From Actinomyces lilanjuaniae (GTDB taxonomy: Bacteria > Actinomycetota > Actinomycetes > Actinomycetales > Actinomycetaceae): a stretch of 64,000 bases of DNA. This document shows, in pieces, positions 16,423 through 25,098 of this stretch (its first letter is position 1; each line of letters opens with the position of its first letter). A model generated the notes under the pieces. The model did not search any database. It was not told the origin of the DNA and worked only from the letters and a program-made list of their open reading frames with translations. Location: positions 682,001-746,000 of the forward strand of contig NZ_CP032514.1 in assembly GCF_003606385.1 (NCBI RefSeq), written 5' to 3'. A program made the position numbers and the translations under genes.

Positions 16423-17678
16423 GCCAGCTCGGGGTCGCAGACCTGGAGGCCTGGGTACGGCGTTGCGCCGAGCTCGTGGGTGCCCGTGCCGAGGAGCTGA
16501 CTGCCCTCGACGCGGCTATCGGAGACGCTGACCACGGTGCCAACATGCGGCGTGGTCTGACCGCTGTGGTCGAGGTGCTGGACACTGGGACGTTCAGCAG
16601 TGCTGATGCCCTGCTCAAGCGAGTAGGCATGACCCTGGTGTCCAAGGTGGGTGGTGCCTCCGGTCCTTTGTACGGCACCTTCTTCATGCGCATGGGGGCC
16701 TCCCAGCAGGACGTGCAGTCCCTGGACGCCTGTCGCCTGGCCGAGGCCGTCGAGGCCGGGGTCGCGGGTATCGTGGCGCGTGGCCGGGCGGCTGCGGGAG
16801 AGAAGACGATGCTGGACGCCTGGTACCCGGCGCTGGAGGCTCTGCGGGAGCACCCGGAGGACCTTGGTACTGCTGTCTGCGCTGCCGCGCAGGCGGCGGA
16901 GCGGGGCCGTGACGCCACGGAGTCGATGGTGGCCACCAAGGGGCGGGCCTCCTACCTGGCAGAGCGCTCGGTCGGCCATATCGACCCCGGGGCGGCCTCG
17001 ACGGCCCTGATCCTCCAGGCGCTGGCGGAGACAGTGGCAACAGTGGCAGACGGGGGCGACTCGTCCTCACAGGGGTCGACGGCCTCCCGTACCGGGGTCG
17101 TCCCGGAGGCCGCGACCACGACCCGCGCTCCCGGTGGGGCCTCGGGGCCGGGCACGTCGGTGGCGGCCAGCGAGCAGGACTCCGCTACTCCGCACACCTC
17201 CACCGGGGCCGGGCCGGGGCCGACCGGGTCCGACACGGCTGCGCAGCAGGGAGCGCGGGTGGGGATCGTGCTGGTCTCGCATTCACAGGTGCTGGCCCAA
17301 GACACGTTGAACCTGGCACGTCAGCTGGTCTCCTCCGTTGAGACTGAGGTGGCGGTCGCTGCCGGGCTGTCAGACGGTGGCCTCGGGACGGACTCGGCTG
17401 CAGTGGCTGCTGCGGTGGAACGAGTCGCTGCCGTCAGCAGCGGGGTCCTTGTCCTCGTTGACCTGGGCAGCGCCGTGATGAGTGCAGACTCCGCCCTCGA
17501 GCTGGTGGCGCCTGAGGTGGCGGCTCGTACGCGGATCTCCTCCGCGCCGTTCCTGGAAGGCACGATCGGCGCCTACGCCGCGGCAGGGATAGGCCGCGAC
17601 CTGGACTCTGTGACCGCCGAGGCGGAGTCTGCGGCGATAAGCAAGGCGACCCAGGTGAGTCAGCTCGACAGGCGGTAG
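16419..17678 (+). CDS. dhaLM: DhaL-DhaM fusion: DHA kinase ADP-binding and phosphotransfer subunits
   Basis: A 419-aa fusion of two Dha subunits. Residues 1-205 are DhaL (Dak2 fold), with the Mg-ADP motif DAAIGDADHG giving Asp31, Asp36 and Asp38, plus GGASGPLYGTFF and GHIDPGAAS. Residues 206-278 are a Gly/Ser/Thr/Pro-rich linker. Residues 280-419 are DhaM (EIIA-Man-like), with the phospho-accepting His288 in GIVLVSHSQ and the conserved DLGSAVMSADSALEL. There is no HPr or EI domain, so phosphate must come from general PTS proteins encoded elsewhere. Fusion puts donor and ADP cofactor in one chain for transfer to DhaK. GTG 16419 overlaps the dhaK stop. A paralogue follows at 18404. Confidence 0.9.
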   Translation: MSQLGVADLEAWVRRCAELVGARAEELTALDAAIGDADHGANMRRGLTAVVEVLDTGTFSSADALLKRVGMTLVSKVGGASGPLYGTFFMRMGASQQDVQSLDACRLAEAVEAGVAGIVARGRAAAGEKTMLDAWYPALEALREHPEDLGTAVCAAAQAAERGRDATESMVATKGRASYLAERSVGHIDPGAASTALILQALAETVATVADGGDSSSQGSTASRTGVVPEAATTTRAPGGASGPGTSVAASEQDSATPHTSTGAGPGPTGSDTAAQQGARVGIVLVSHSQVLAQDTLNLARQLVSSVETEVAVAAGLSDGGLGTDSAAVAAAVERVAAVSSGVLVLVDLGSAVMSADSALELVAPEVAARTRISSAPFLEGTIGAYAAAGIGRDLDSVTAEAESAAISKATQVSQLDRR

Positions 17679-17703
17679 CGTGCCCGCCTTTCTGGTGGGA
17701 GCA

Positions 17704-17755
17704 TGAGGAGCGGTAGGGATCTGCGCAGCGGCGCGTGGACCCGTACCGCTCCTCA
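17704..17755 (+). terminator. Hairpin after first dhaLM
   Basis: 12-bp stem, 17704-17715 with 17744-17755, closing a 28-nt GC-rich loop, 26 nt after the stop. No U-tract. Confidence 0.5.
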
Positions 17756-17802
17756 GCGTCTGGGGTGGTCTGGAGACCGGTGATGGCACCATGATGCTGG
17801 CC

Positions 17803-17823
17803 GCTACCAGGGTGGCTGGTAGC
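17803..17823 (+). terminator. Second hairpin after first dhaLM
   Basis: 8-bp perfect stem GCTACCAG/CTGGTAGC with a 5-nt loop, in tandem with the hairpin at 17704. Confidence 0.35.
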
Positions 17824-18403
17824 AAGGGCGTAGGGACTAATTCATAGATTAAGGAAGGCTCGGGAACTGGGCCGACTCGCTCCTGCCTGCCGCCCGCGTC
17901 GGCTGGCAGGATCCTGTTTTGCGACGGGGCCCGAGCGTTCTGCTGCCAGTCTCCCAGAGCGCGGGGCGCTGAGTGGGCACACGGGCTGGCCCGGTGCCCG
18001 GATAGGTACAGTGCTTCTCGATATGTCCGGGGGCGCACCGCTGTGCGGCTCGCGGGGCGGCGGGCTCCGAGGCAGTAGATGACTGCTGAGCTCTGTTTGG
18101 CGCGGCTCCGCCAGGACCAGGGACTCCTCCAGGGTGGGACCGTGTACCTTCCTGCGTGCCCACGACTGAGGAGCGGCTACTGCCAGGTCTCAAGATCACT
18201 GTTTTGAAATACCGTTGTCAAATCCTGGTGCTCCCGCGGCGTGGCGGGTAGTGTCAACCTATGGATGCATCCAAGAACGGTTACGGCACCATTGTCACCA
18301 GTATGTTGTGCTGCGTGCCCGGCTCCCTCCGGCTGTGCGGGGACGCTGCTCCGGGGGGCCTGCACTCCTACGGGTCCTGCGGCCAGATCAGGGGGTGGGC
18401 GGC

Positions 18404-19522
18404 ATGAGCGGAAGTGCTCTTGAGATCAAGGACCTGGAGGCCTGGATCCGGCGTGCCGCCGAACTCGTCTCCCTCAACGCCGAGGCGCTGACCGAGCTGG
18501 ACGCCGCGATTGGCGATGCTGACCACGGCATCAATGTAAAGCGAGGTCTCCAGTCGGCGGTCTCTGTCCTGGAGTCTGGAGACTTCTCTGGCGTTGACGC
18601 CTTGCTGAAACGGGTTGGCATGACGCTGGTCTCGACCGTGGGCGGTGCCTCCGGCCCTCTGTACGGCACCTTCTTCATGCGGATGGGAGCGGCTCAGACG
18701 GGGCAGCGGGTGCTGGACGCCCACTCCCTGGCCGACGCGGTCGAGGCCGGGATCGGGGGGATTGTCGAGCGTGGCCGGGCCACCATCGGGGACAAGACGA
18801 TGCTGGACGCCTGGTACCCGGCGCTGGCGGCGCTGCGGGCCAACCCGGAGAACCTGGTGACTGCCGCCTCTTCGGCGGCGCAGGCTGCCGCCAGGGGTCG
18901 TGACGCCACGGAGGCCATGGTGGCCAGGCGCGGGCGAGCCTCGTACCTGGGAGAGCGTTCGGTCGGCCACATCGATCCTGGTGCTGCATCGACGACTCTT
19001 ATCCTCCAGGCGCTGTCAGAGGTGATCGAGGGCCGTGAGCGGGCGGAGGGCCTGCACGTGGACAGCGGGACGTCCTCCGGCAACGGTCGCTCGGGCGCCA
19101 AGGTTGGGCTGGTCCTGGTCTCGCACTCGTGGGCTCTGGCTGAGGCCGCCCTCGACTTGGTGACCCAGCTGGTCGGCCCAGTGGAGGTGCCTGTGGAGAT
19201 CGCTGCAGGCCTGCCCCAGGGGAAGCTCGGTAACGACACCGCCGCGGTGGCCGAGGCGATCGAGAAGGCGGCAGGCCCGGAGGGGGACCGCGACGTTCTC
19301 ATCCTGACTGACCTGGGGAGCGCCGTCATGAGCGCGGAGACCGCTCTGGAGCTGATCCCCCAGCACATCGCGGCCCGTACTCGGCTGTCCACGGCGGCGT
19401 TTGTCGAGGGGCTGATTGCTGCGTACACGGCTGTGGGAGTCGGACGCGGGCTGAAGGATGTCGCGGCGGAGGCCGAGGCAGCCGTGGTGACCAAGAGCTC
19501 GCGACCGGGTGCTGTGGTCTAG
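18404..19522 (+). CDS. dhaLM: Second DhaL-DhaM fusion protein
   Basis: Paralogue of the gene at 16419, 372 aa. DhaL residues 1-210 have DAAIGDADHG (Asp33, Asp38, Asp40) and the same GGASGPLYGTFFMRMG core. A much shorter linker (about 211-230) leads to DhaM with His241 in GLVLVSHSW and DLGSAVMSAETALEL. All key residues are kept, so it should be functional. It has no adjacent dhaK and presumably shares the one at 15413 or uses another. The start is ATG 18404, where homology begins; the ribosome-binding site is weak (GGGGGTGGG), and a 5' extension of 63 codons is open but unlike the family. Confidence 0.88.
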   Translation: MSGSALEIKDLEAWIRRAAELVSLNAEALTELDAAIGDADHGINVKRGLQSAVSVLESGDFSGVDALLKRVGMTLVSTVGGASGPLYGTFFMRMGAAQTGQRVLDAHSLADAVEAGIGGIVERGRATIGDKTMLDAWYPALAALRANPENLVTAASSAAQAAARGRDATEAMVARRGRASYLGERSVGHIDPGAASTTLILQALSEVIEGRERAEGLHVDSGTSSGNGRSGAKVGLVLVSHSWALAEAALDLVTQLVGPVEVPVEIAAGLPQGKLGNDTAAVAEAIEKAAGPEGDRDVLILTDLGSAVMSAETALELIPQHIAARTRLSTAAFVEGLIAAYTAVGVGRGLKDVAAEAEAAVVTKSSRPGAVV

Positions 19523-19667
19523 GACGTGCCGCTGCGGTAGGGTTCTAGGGCGCGCAGGGCAGACGGCCCAGGCTGTTCCTCGGTGAGCCTGGTGATGGGT
19601 CACGCCGTTGGGTCTGCGCGTCTTCGGGCGGTCACGGTGGCAGCCCGGCGGTCGTGGAGGCGGCGTC

Positions 19668-20603
19668 ATGATCAACGGAGAGCTGATTGACCTGGAGGCT
19701 GGGGAGTACCAGGCCCGTGTCGCTACGTCGGGTGCCACCCTAGTGCACCTGCGTTGCTCCGGGCGGGACCTGGTGGTCCCCTTTGACGCTGAGGCCAGTC
19801 TTGCCGGTGCCTGGCAGGGCAAGATCCTGCTGCCCTGGCCCAACCGGGTGACGGGTTCGCGCTACGTCTACGGTGGCCAGGAGCACCTCCTGGCCTGCAA
19901 CGAGCCGCAGACGGGCTCTGCGCTGCACGGCCTAGCGGGGTGGAGCGACTTCCAGGTGGTCGGGCTGGCCGAGGCTGAGGTGGTCCTGGCCCTGCTCCTG
20001 CCTGCCTCCTATGGCTACCCGTGGAGCCTGGACGTCAGGGTGAGGTTCGCCCTGGACGCCACAGCAGGTCTTGAGGTGGGGGTCACGACGACCAACCTGG
20101 GCGCGGCCCTGTCGGCAGACGGGGCGCCTGGAGCGCCGCAGGACGCGGGGCTGCCTGCGCCCGCCCCCTACGGGGTCTCCTACCACCCCTACCTCACGCG
20201 TTCTGTTCCCCTGGACGACTGCGTGCTCACTGTCCCGGCTACGAGAGTCCTTGACGTCGATCCTGGCACGCTGGCTCCCGCAGGCGAGCGGGAGGTCGAG
20301 GGCACCAGCTGGGACTGGCGTGAGGGGCGGCTGGTCGGGCGGGCCTCGACTGACAACGCCTATACGGGGCTGCCTGGCCGCTGGCAGGTGAGCCTGCGCG
20401 GTGGGGAGTCGGGCAGAGCGGTGGTGATGGAGGCAGCCACCGCCTGGCTCCAGGTCTACACCGGTGAGAACCTGGGGCGGCGCGGTGTCGCCGTCGAGCC
20501 CATGACCTGCCCGCCCAACGCCTTCAACACCGGCCGGGACCTGGTCACCCTGGCGGTAGGGGAGTCCCACCATTTCAGCTGGGTGCTGCGTGAGGAGGTC
20601 TGA
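19668..20603 (+). CDS. Aldose 1-epimerase family protein
   Basis: Mutarotase of the GalM-like family, 311 aa, which interconverts alpha and beta anomers of free aldoses. Recognisable features: KILLPWPNRVTGSRY near the start of the barrel, a His in SALHGLAGWSDF, YGVSYHPYLT with the catalytic-region His, and a C-terminal VYTGENLGRRGVAVEPMTCP carrying the catalytic Glu region. ATG 19668 has a good GGAGG ribosome-binding site (19656-19660); the upstream TTG at 19608 does not. It is the last gene of the carbohydrate region, 145 nt after the second dhaLM, and would speed anomer supply to the sugar isomerase or dehydrogenases. Confidence 0.88.
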   Translation: MINGELIDLEAGEYQARVATSGATLVHLRCSGRDLVVPFDAEASLAGAWQGKILLPWPNRVTGSRYVYGGQEHLLACNEPQTGSALHGLAGWSDFQVVGLAEAEVVLALLLPASYGYPWSLDVRVRFALDATAGLEVGVTTTNLGAALSADGAPGAPQDAGLPAPAPYGVSYHPYLTRSVPLDDCVLTVPATRVLDVDPGTLAPAGEREVEGTSWDWREGRLVGRASTDNAYTGLPGRWQVSLRGGESGRAVVMEAATAWLQVYTGENLGRRGVAVEPMTCPPNAFNTGRDLVTLAVGESHHFSWVLREEV

Positions 20604-20633
20604 GGCTTCCGCATCGGTCCGGCCTGGCAGTGG

Positions 20634-21302
20634 TCAGGCGCGGTTGGCGAAGTGCTCTAGAAGGGCGGCGTCCCCGCCGACCACAAGGATGTCGTCAGCG
20701 GAGACCAGCGTGTCCGAGGCAGCGTACTCAAAGGGCTCCCCGGGACTCATGAGGCCGAAGACCGTCACCCCGTAGCGGGAGTGGATCCTGGACTGGCCGA
20801 TGGTGAAGCCGTGGAGCTCGGCGGGTGGGCGCATCTTGACGATGGTGAAGCCCCCCTTCTCCATCTCGATGTAGTCGAGCATACGCCCGGACACCAGGTG
20901 GGCGGCGCGCTGGCCGGCGTCGAACTCAGGGTAGATCACGTGCTGGGCACCGATACGGCGCAGGATGCGTCCGTGGGCACGGGAGATGGCCTTGGCCCAG
21001 ATCCGTGGAGTCTCCAGGTCCACGAGGTTTCCGGTGATGAGGACGCTGGCCTCCAGGGAGGTGGCGACGCCGACGACGGCGGTGCCGAACTCGGTGGCAC
21101 CAAGCTGCTCCAGCGCCTCGACGTCGGTGGCGTCGGCCTCCACCAGGGGAAAGCGTCCCGTCCACTGGCGTACGATGGCCGGGTTGGCCTCCACGGCCAG
21201 GACCTCCCTGCCCAGACGGTCCAGGGTCGCGGCCACGGCGGAGCCGAAGCGCCCCAGCCCGATGACGAGGGTGGAGTCGTTGTAGGTGGTGCGGTCAGGC
21301 AT
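20634..21302 (-). CDS. trkA: TrkA/KtrA-type potassium uptake regulatory protein
   Basis: Cytoplasmic gating subunit of a Trk/Ktr potassium channel, 222 aa. The RCK_N Rossmann domain (STLVIGLGRFGSAVAATL, then LAVEANPAIV) is followed by a TrkA_C domain from about residue 135. It binds NAD(H) or ATP/ADP and controls the TrkH channel encoded upstream on the same strand. The start is the ATG at 21302 after GAGGA; an earlier start at 21368 would add 22 unlike residues. It converges with the aldose epimerase gene, 30 nt away. Confidence 0.92.
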   Translation of the reverse strand: MPDRTTYNDSTLVIGLGRFGSAVAATLDRLGREVLAVEANPAIVRQWTGRFPLVEADATDVEALEQLGATEFGTAVVGVATSLEASVLITGNLVDLETPRIWAKAISRAHGRILRRIGAQHVIYPEFDAGQRAAHLVSGRMLDYIEMEKGGFTIVKMRPPAELHGFTIGQSRIHSRYGVTVFGLMSPGEPFEYAASDTLVSADDILVVGGDAALLEHFANRA

Positions 21303-21442
21303 GGGGTCCTCACAGCGCGGTGCAGGGGGTGTCAGGTAGCCGTGTGCTGGCACGGGCGTGCCCAGCATGCCTCACGGTGCCGGTCCGCGCGAGTTCCGCA
21401 GCTGTCTACGTGCCCTGTAGGGTGCGCTGCCTGCACTTGTGC

Positions 21443-23029
21443 TCAGCCGATGAGCGGCAGCGCCTCCGGCATGCGGATCACTCGGCGCCGCTGCCGTAGC
21501 GCCAGGGCGGACACGGCTGTGATCGTCCCGACGCGTCCCACGAACATCAGGACGACCATGACGTACTTGGCACTTGAGGGCAGCAGCGGCGTGATTCCCG
21601 TGGACAGGCCGACCGTGGCGAAGGCAGAGATGACCTCGAACAGGACCCGGTCCAGGCTCAGGTGGGTGATCTGGATGAGCAGAAGGGTGGCTGTCCCCAC
21701 GATGCTGGCCCCGACGAAGGCCACGGCCACGCTCAGCCGTACTGTCGAGGGGCTGATCCTGCGTCCGAAGGCCTCGATGTCCTGGTCTCCGCGGGCCTCG
21801 GCAACGATCGCCAGCACCAGCACGGCCAGTGTGGTCACCTTGATGCCCCCCGCCGTCGATGCGAAGCCTCCACCCACGAACATGAGCGCGTCCTGGAGGA
21901 ACCAGGTCGCCTCTCCCATGTGCTCGGTGTCGATCGTGGACAGGCCCGAGGAACGGGCGTTGACGCCGTTGATGAGTGCGGACAGGATTTTTCCACCGGT
22001 AGGGAGTGCCCCGTAGGTGTCCGGGTTGCCCCACTCGAAGGCGGCGATCGCGACGGAGGACACGACGGTCAGCACCCCGTAGGTGGTCAGCGTCAGCTTG
22101 GTGTGCAGGCTCCAGGCCCGCGGTCGGCGCCGGTTGCGCAGGATGTCCAGGATAACTGGGAAGCCGATCGCCCCCATGGCGGTTCCCAGGACGATCGGCA
22201 TCCCCATCCACCAGTCGCTGGCGTAGGGCGCTAGGCCCTCCGGGAGGATGACGAAGCCGGCGTTGTTGAAGATGGACATCGCCATGAACAGCGCGTACCA
22301 CAGGGACTGGCCTGGACTGGTTCCCTGTGACAGGAAACGAGGCAGCATCACGGCCGCCAGCACCAGCTCGCAGCTGACGGCGGTGAACAGGGCCGCCCTC
22401 AGCAGCGCGACTACGTCTCCCAGACGTGACTTGGTCTCCGAGGCGGCCAGGATTCGCTGTGTCAGCCCCAGGTGGCGTGAGACCATGAGGGACATCAGCG
22501 AGGTCAGGGTCATGATGCCCAGCCCTCCAACAGCGGCTCCCAGGATGATGACGGTCTGGCCGAAGAGTGACCAGTAGGTGGCTGTCTCGACGGTTGTCAG
22601 CCCGGTGACGCACACTGCCGAGGTGGCGGTGAACAGGGCGTCCACTAAGGGGGCACCCTGCCCGCTGGCTGTGGACAGGGGAAGGCTCAGCAGCACGGTG
22701 ACAGCCGCGATGATGGTGGCGAAGACTGCGATGGCCAGCCGTGCCGGGTAGAACGTGGCGGTACGCCGGATGGGGTAGAGCAGCCCCGTGCGCTGGAGCA
22801 GCCCGCGCAGCCCAGGGGTCTCAGTCTGCGGGACGGCGGGGACGATGCTGCGGGAACGTCGTGCCCGGGACCGGGCAGCGGTATGGGTGGCATGGGTGGC
22901 ATGGTCGTGGCGTCCCGCCTGGCTGACGGTGCCTGCGCGCGGGGGGCGCCAGCCGGAGCGGTGGGGCGTGCGGCCCGGGGCTGCTGCGGACGGCGGTCCT
23001 GCGGACTGCGAGCCGTGTGTGTGAGGCAC
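21443..23029 (-). CDS. trkH: TrkH/KtrB-family potassium transporter
   Basis: Membrane pore of the potassium uptake system, 528 aa. About 80 Arg/Pro/His-rich residues precede the first helix (LAIAVFATIIAAVTVLLSLP). Four pore-loop repeats are typical; the first filter is in SAVCVTGLTTVETATYWSLFGQ-type sequence near residue 135, and a later one is NNAGFVILPEGL. Length fits the Ktr/Trk family once the extension is removed. The start shown is GTG 23029, about 12 nt after AGGAGG; a start further inside is possible. It is divergent from the HTH gene and 140 nt before trkA, so the two form one transcription unit. Confidence 0.92.
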   Translation of the reverse strand: MPHTHGSQSAGPPSAAAPGRTPHRSGWRPPRAGTVSQAGRHDHATHATHTAARSRARRSRSIVPAVPQTETPGLRGLLQRTGLLYPIRRTATFYPARLAIAVFATIIAAVTVLLSLPLSTASGQGAPLVDALFTATSAVCVTGLTTVETATYWSLFGQTVIILGAAVGGLGIMTLTSLMSLMVSRHLGLTQRILAASETKSRLGDVVALLRAALFTAVSCELVLAAVMLPRFLSQGTSPGQSLWYALFMAMSIFNNAGFVILPEGLAPYASDWWMGMPIVLGTAMGAIGFPVILDILRNRRRPRAWSLHTKLTLTTYGVLTVVSSVAIAAFEWGNPDTYGALPTGGKILSALINGVNARSSGLSTIDTEHMGEATWFLQDALMFVGGGFASTAGGIKVTTLAVLVLAIVAEARGDQDIEAFGRRISPSTVRLSVAVAFVGASIVGTATLLLIQITHLSLDRVLFEVISAFATVGLSTGITPLLPSSAKYVMVVLMFVGRVGTITAVSALALRQRRRVIRMPEALPLIG

Positions 23030-23169
23030 GGTGCCATTGTGCCTCCTCTCCCGGTCTCTGCTGATGTGCCGCCCTGCTGCGGGAGGGCGGAGGAGAGGCG
23101 GGTGGTGTGAGATGCGACGCGTGGTGCGTTTGTGTGCGCACAGGACTGTGCGTCAGGTGTTACAGGGGT

Positions 23170-23175
23170 TATATT
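23170..23175 (+). promoter_or_regulatory. Candidate -10 (TATATT) for HTH-bS22-murB
   Basis: TATATT stands out in a GC-rich region 36 nt before ATG 23212. The matching -35 (TGTGCG, 23147-23152) is poor. Confidence 0.4.
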
Positions 23176-23211
23176 GGGCCTGTTCCTGCCCCCTGTGGGC
23201 CACTTGCGACG

Positions 23212-23475
23212 ATGGGACCTGAAGTACCGATGGCACCGGGCCTGCCCACACCTTCATCCAGCGCCTCGCGCGCCCCCTCATTCCTGACCGTGGCTGAGGT
23301 TGCCTCTATGCTGCGCGTGTCCAAGATGACCGTCTACCGCATGGTGCACTCTGGCGACCTGCCTGCGATGCAGGTCGGCCGGTCCTTCCGTGTTCCCGAG
23401 CGTGCTGTCCAGGAGTACCTGGCCGCAGGGCTGGGTGACTGGGGCCACGACGTATCGGAGGCCTCGGGCTCGTAG
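23212..23475 (+). CDS. Helix-turn-helix DNA-binding protein (excisionase/BldC-like)
   Basis: Small DNA-binding protein, 87 aa from ATG 23212 or 81 aa from ATG 23230. The domain FLTVAEVASMLRVSKMTVYR followed by LPAMQVGRSFRVPERAVQEY is the MerR-like winged helix of the excisionase family, similar to actinobacterial BldC. The position directly upstream of the bS22 gene is typical of actinobacteria. No mobile-element genes are nearby, so a chromosomal regulator is more likely than an excisionase. The start is uncertain because neither ATG has a clear ribosome-binding site. Confidence 0.85.
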   Translation: MGPEVPMAPGLPTPSSSASRAPSFLTVAEVASMLRVSKMTVYRMVHSGDLPAMQVGRSFRVPERAVQEYLAAGLGDWGHDVSEASGS

Positions 23476-23622
23476 GACCCGCTAGAATCGGCCGGTCACC
23501 TGGCGCGGTCGGCGCGTAGCCTCATGCGCTGGCCGACTGCTCTTCCCACGGCTACTGCTGTCGGCTTTGTGCCGACTCTGGTCGGTCATGGGTGCCTACC
23601 ACATGGACTGCGAGGAGATCTC

Positions 23623-23721
23623 ATGGGATCGGTCATCAAGAAGCGTCGCAAGCGCATGGCAAAGAAGAAGCACCGCAAGCTGCTGCGCAGGACGCGTCAC
23701 CAGCGTCGCAACAAGAAGTGA
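23623..23721 (+). CDS. 30S ribosomal protein bS22 (AURKAIP1/COX24 domain)
   Basis: A 32-aa protein beginning [19 protein letters not shown], more than half Lys/Arg/His. It matches the AURKAIP1/COX24-domain family, recognised in actinobacterial ribosome structures as bS22, a small protein bound near the 30S decoding region. The ribosome-binding site AGGAGA lies 7 nt before ATG 23623. It is easily missed by gene callers because of its size. Its stop overlaps the GTG of murB, so the two are likely co-translated. Confidence 0.9.
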   Translation: MGSVIKKRRKRMAKKKHRKLLRRTRHQRRNKK

Positions 23722-25031
23722 GCACCCGCGCTCCTCGTCCTGCTCCCGGGCACTTCTCCGCTTCCGACGGGTCTCCACCTTCTGAGCCGGGCAGGCTGGT
23801 CGGCGGCGCCTGCGGCTCTGCCTCCGGTTCTCGGCTGCCAGCAGCCGTCGAGGCGCTGGCACGCCCCCTTGGCGCCGCGGTACCCGTGAGCATGGCTGAC
23901 CTGACCACCCTGCGCGTGGGCGGTCCGCTGGGTACCTACGTGGAGGCAACTACCGAGGCCGAGCTGGTTGACGCGGTGCAAGGCGCTGACGCGCAGGGCG
24001 CACCGCTTCTGGTCGTGGGTGGAGGGTCGAACATCCTGGTCTCGGACGCTGGCTTTGACGGTGTTGTCGTTCGTGACGCCCGGCAGGAGATCGTCCTCAC
24101 GTCCCGGGACCACGGGGAGGACGAGGTCACGGCAACGGCGGGAACCACCTGGGACGACCTGGTCAGGCAGGCTGTGGCCTCTGGCTGGTACGGCTTCGCC
24201 CCTCTGTCTGGTATCCCCGGTACCGTCGGGGCGGCTCCGGTGCAGAACATCGGCGCCTATGGTGCCGAGGTCGCCGACCTGCTGACCTGTGTGCGCGTGT
24301 GGGACCGCCTGGAGGGTCGCGTGGAGATCCGCACGCTGGCAAGCCTGCGTCTCGCCTACCGGGACTCTGACCTCAAGCGCTCCCTGACTGACGAGGACGT
24401 CGGCGGAGGGCGCACCTGGGGGCCTACAGGACGCTGGGTGGTGCTCAGCGTCACTCTCCTGGCCCGGCACGCCGACCTGGAGGCTCCCGTGGCCTACGGT
24501 CAGCTGGCGACGGCGCTGGGGGTGGCTCTGGGGGCTCGAGCCCCCGCTCGGGAGGTGCGCGAGGCGGTCCTGGGGCTGCGCAGGTCCAAGGGGATGGTCC
24601 TGGACCGTAGCGATCACGACACCTGGTCGGCTGGCTCGTTCTTTACCAATCCCGTGCTGACTCGGCAGGAGGCGCGTGCACTGCCTGACGAGGCTCCCCG
24701 GTACCCTGCTGTCACGGACCGGCTCGGGGGCGAGGCAGGACCGGGGACAGGGCACACGGGACAGGCGCGGCGTGCCGCGCGTAGCGGGGATCAGGCCTGC
24801 CTGGTCAAGACCAGTGCCGCCTGGCTCATTGAGCACGCGGGGTTCTCCAAGGGGTTTGCCCTGACGCAGGACGCTCCCGCCCGCCTGTCCACCAGGCACG
24901 TCCTGGCCCTGACCAACAGGGGAGGGGCCAGGGCGCAGGACCTGGTGGCCCTGCGCGACGCCGTGGTGTCCGGGGTCAGGCAGCGCTTCGGTGTGACCCT
25001 GGTTCCCGAGCCGGTCCACGTCGGCTTCTGA
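23718..25031 (+). CDS. murB: UDP-N-acetylmuramate dehydrogenase (MurB)
   Basis: FAD enzyme of peptidoglycan precursor synthesis that reduces UDP-GlcNAc-enolpyruvate with NADPH. From GTG 23718 it is 437 aa. The first ~55 residues are Pro/Ser/Gly-rich and the domain begins [21 protein letters not shown]-binding features are [14 protein letters not shown] and [20 protein letters not shown], followed by the GAYGAEV motif. The catalytic Ser region is [10 protein letters not shown], and the C-terminal domain has [16 protein letters not shown] poorly conserved Gly/Arg-rich insert separates the last two. The GTG overlaps the bS22 stop. Confidence 0.93.
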   Translation: MSTRAPRPAPGHFSASDGSPPSEPGRLVGGACGSASGSRLPAAVEALARPLGAAVPVSMADLTTLRVGGPLGTYVEATTEAELVDAVQGADAQGAPLLVVGGGSNILVSDAGFDGVVVRDARQEIVLTSRDHGEDEVTATAGTTWDDLVRQAVASGWYGFAPLSGIPGTVGAAPVQNIGAYGAEVADLLTCVRVWDRLEGRVEIRTLASLRLAYRDSDLKRSLTDEDVGGGRTWGPTGRWVVLSVTLLARHADLEAPVAYGQLATALGVALGARAPAREVREAVLGLRRSKGMVLDRSDHDTWSAGSFFTNPVLTRQEARALPDEAPRYPAVTDRLGGEAGPGTGHTGQARRAARSGDQACLVKTSAAWLIEHAGFSKGFALTQDAPARLSTRHVLALTNRGGARAQDLVALRDAVVSGVRQRFGVTLVPEPVHVGF

Positions 25032-25098
25032 GCCCGGTAGGAGTAGGGGGCTCGGGCCTGACCCCGGTGACAGGGTAGGGGTCGCGCGGGCAGGAGGC

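Larger units (their letters stand above)
17679..18403. other. 725-nt gap between the two DhaL-DhaM genes
   Basis: No credible gene. It starts with two hairpins (17704-17755 and 17803-17823). A somewhat AT-richer stretch at 18190-18320 contains a TTTGA-N10-TCAAA inverted repeat (18203-18222) and may hold the promoter of the second fusion gene. No remnant of a second dhaK was recognised. Confidence 0.6.

Noticed and set aside
23212..23475. Excisionase of a prophage or integrative element
   Set aside because: No integrase, attachment repeat or phage gene nearby, and its position before bS22/murB fits a chromosomal BldC-like regulator.
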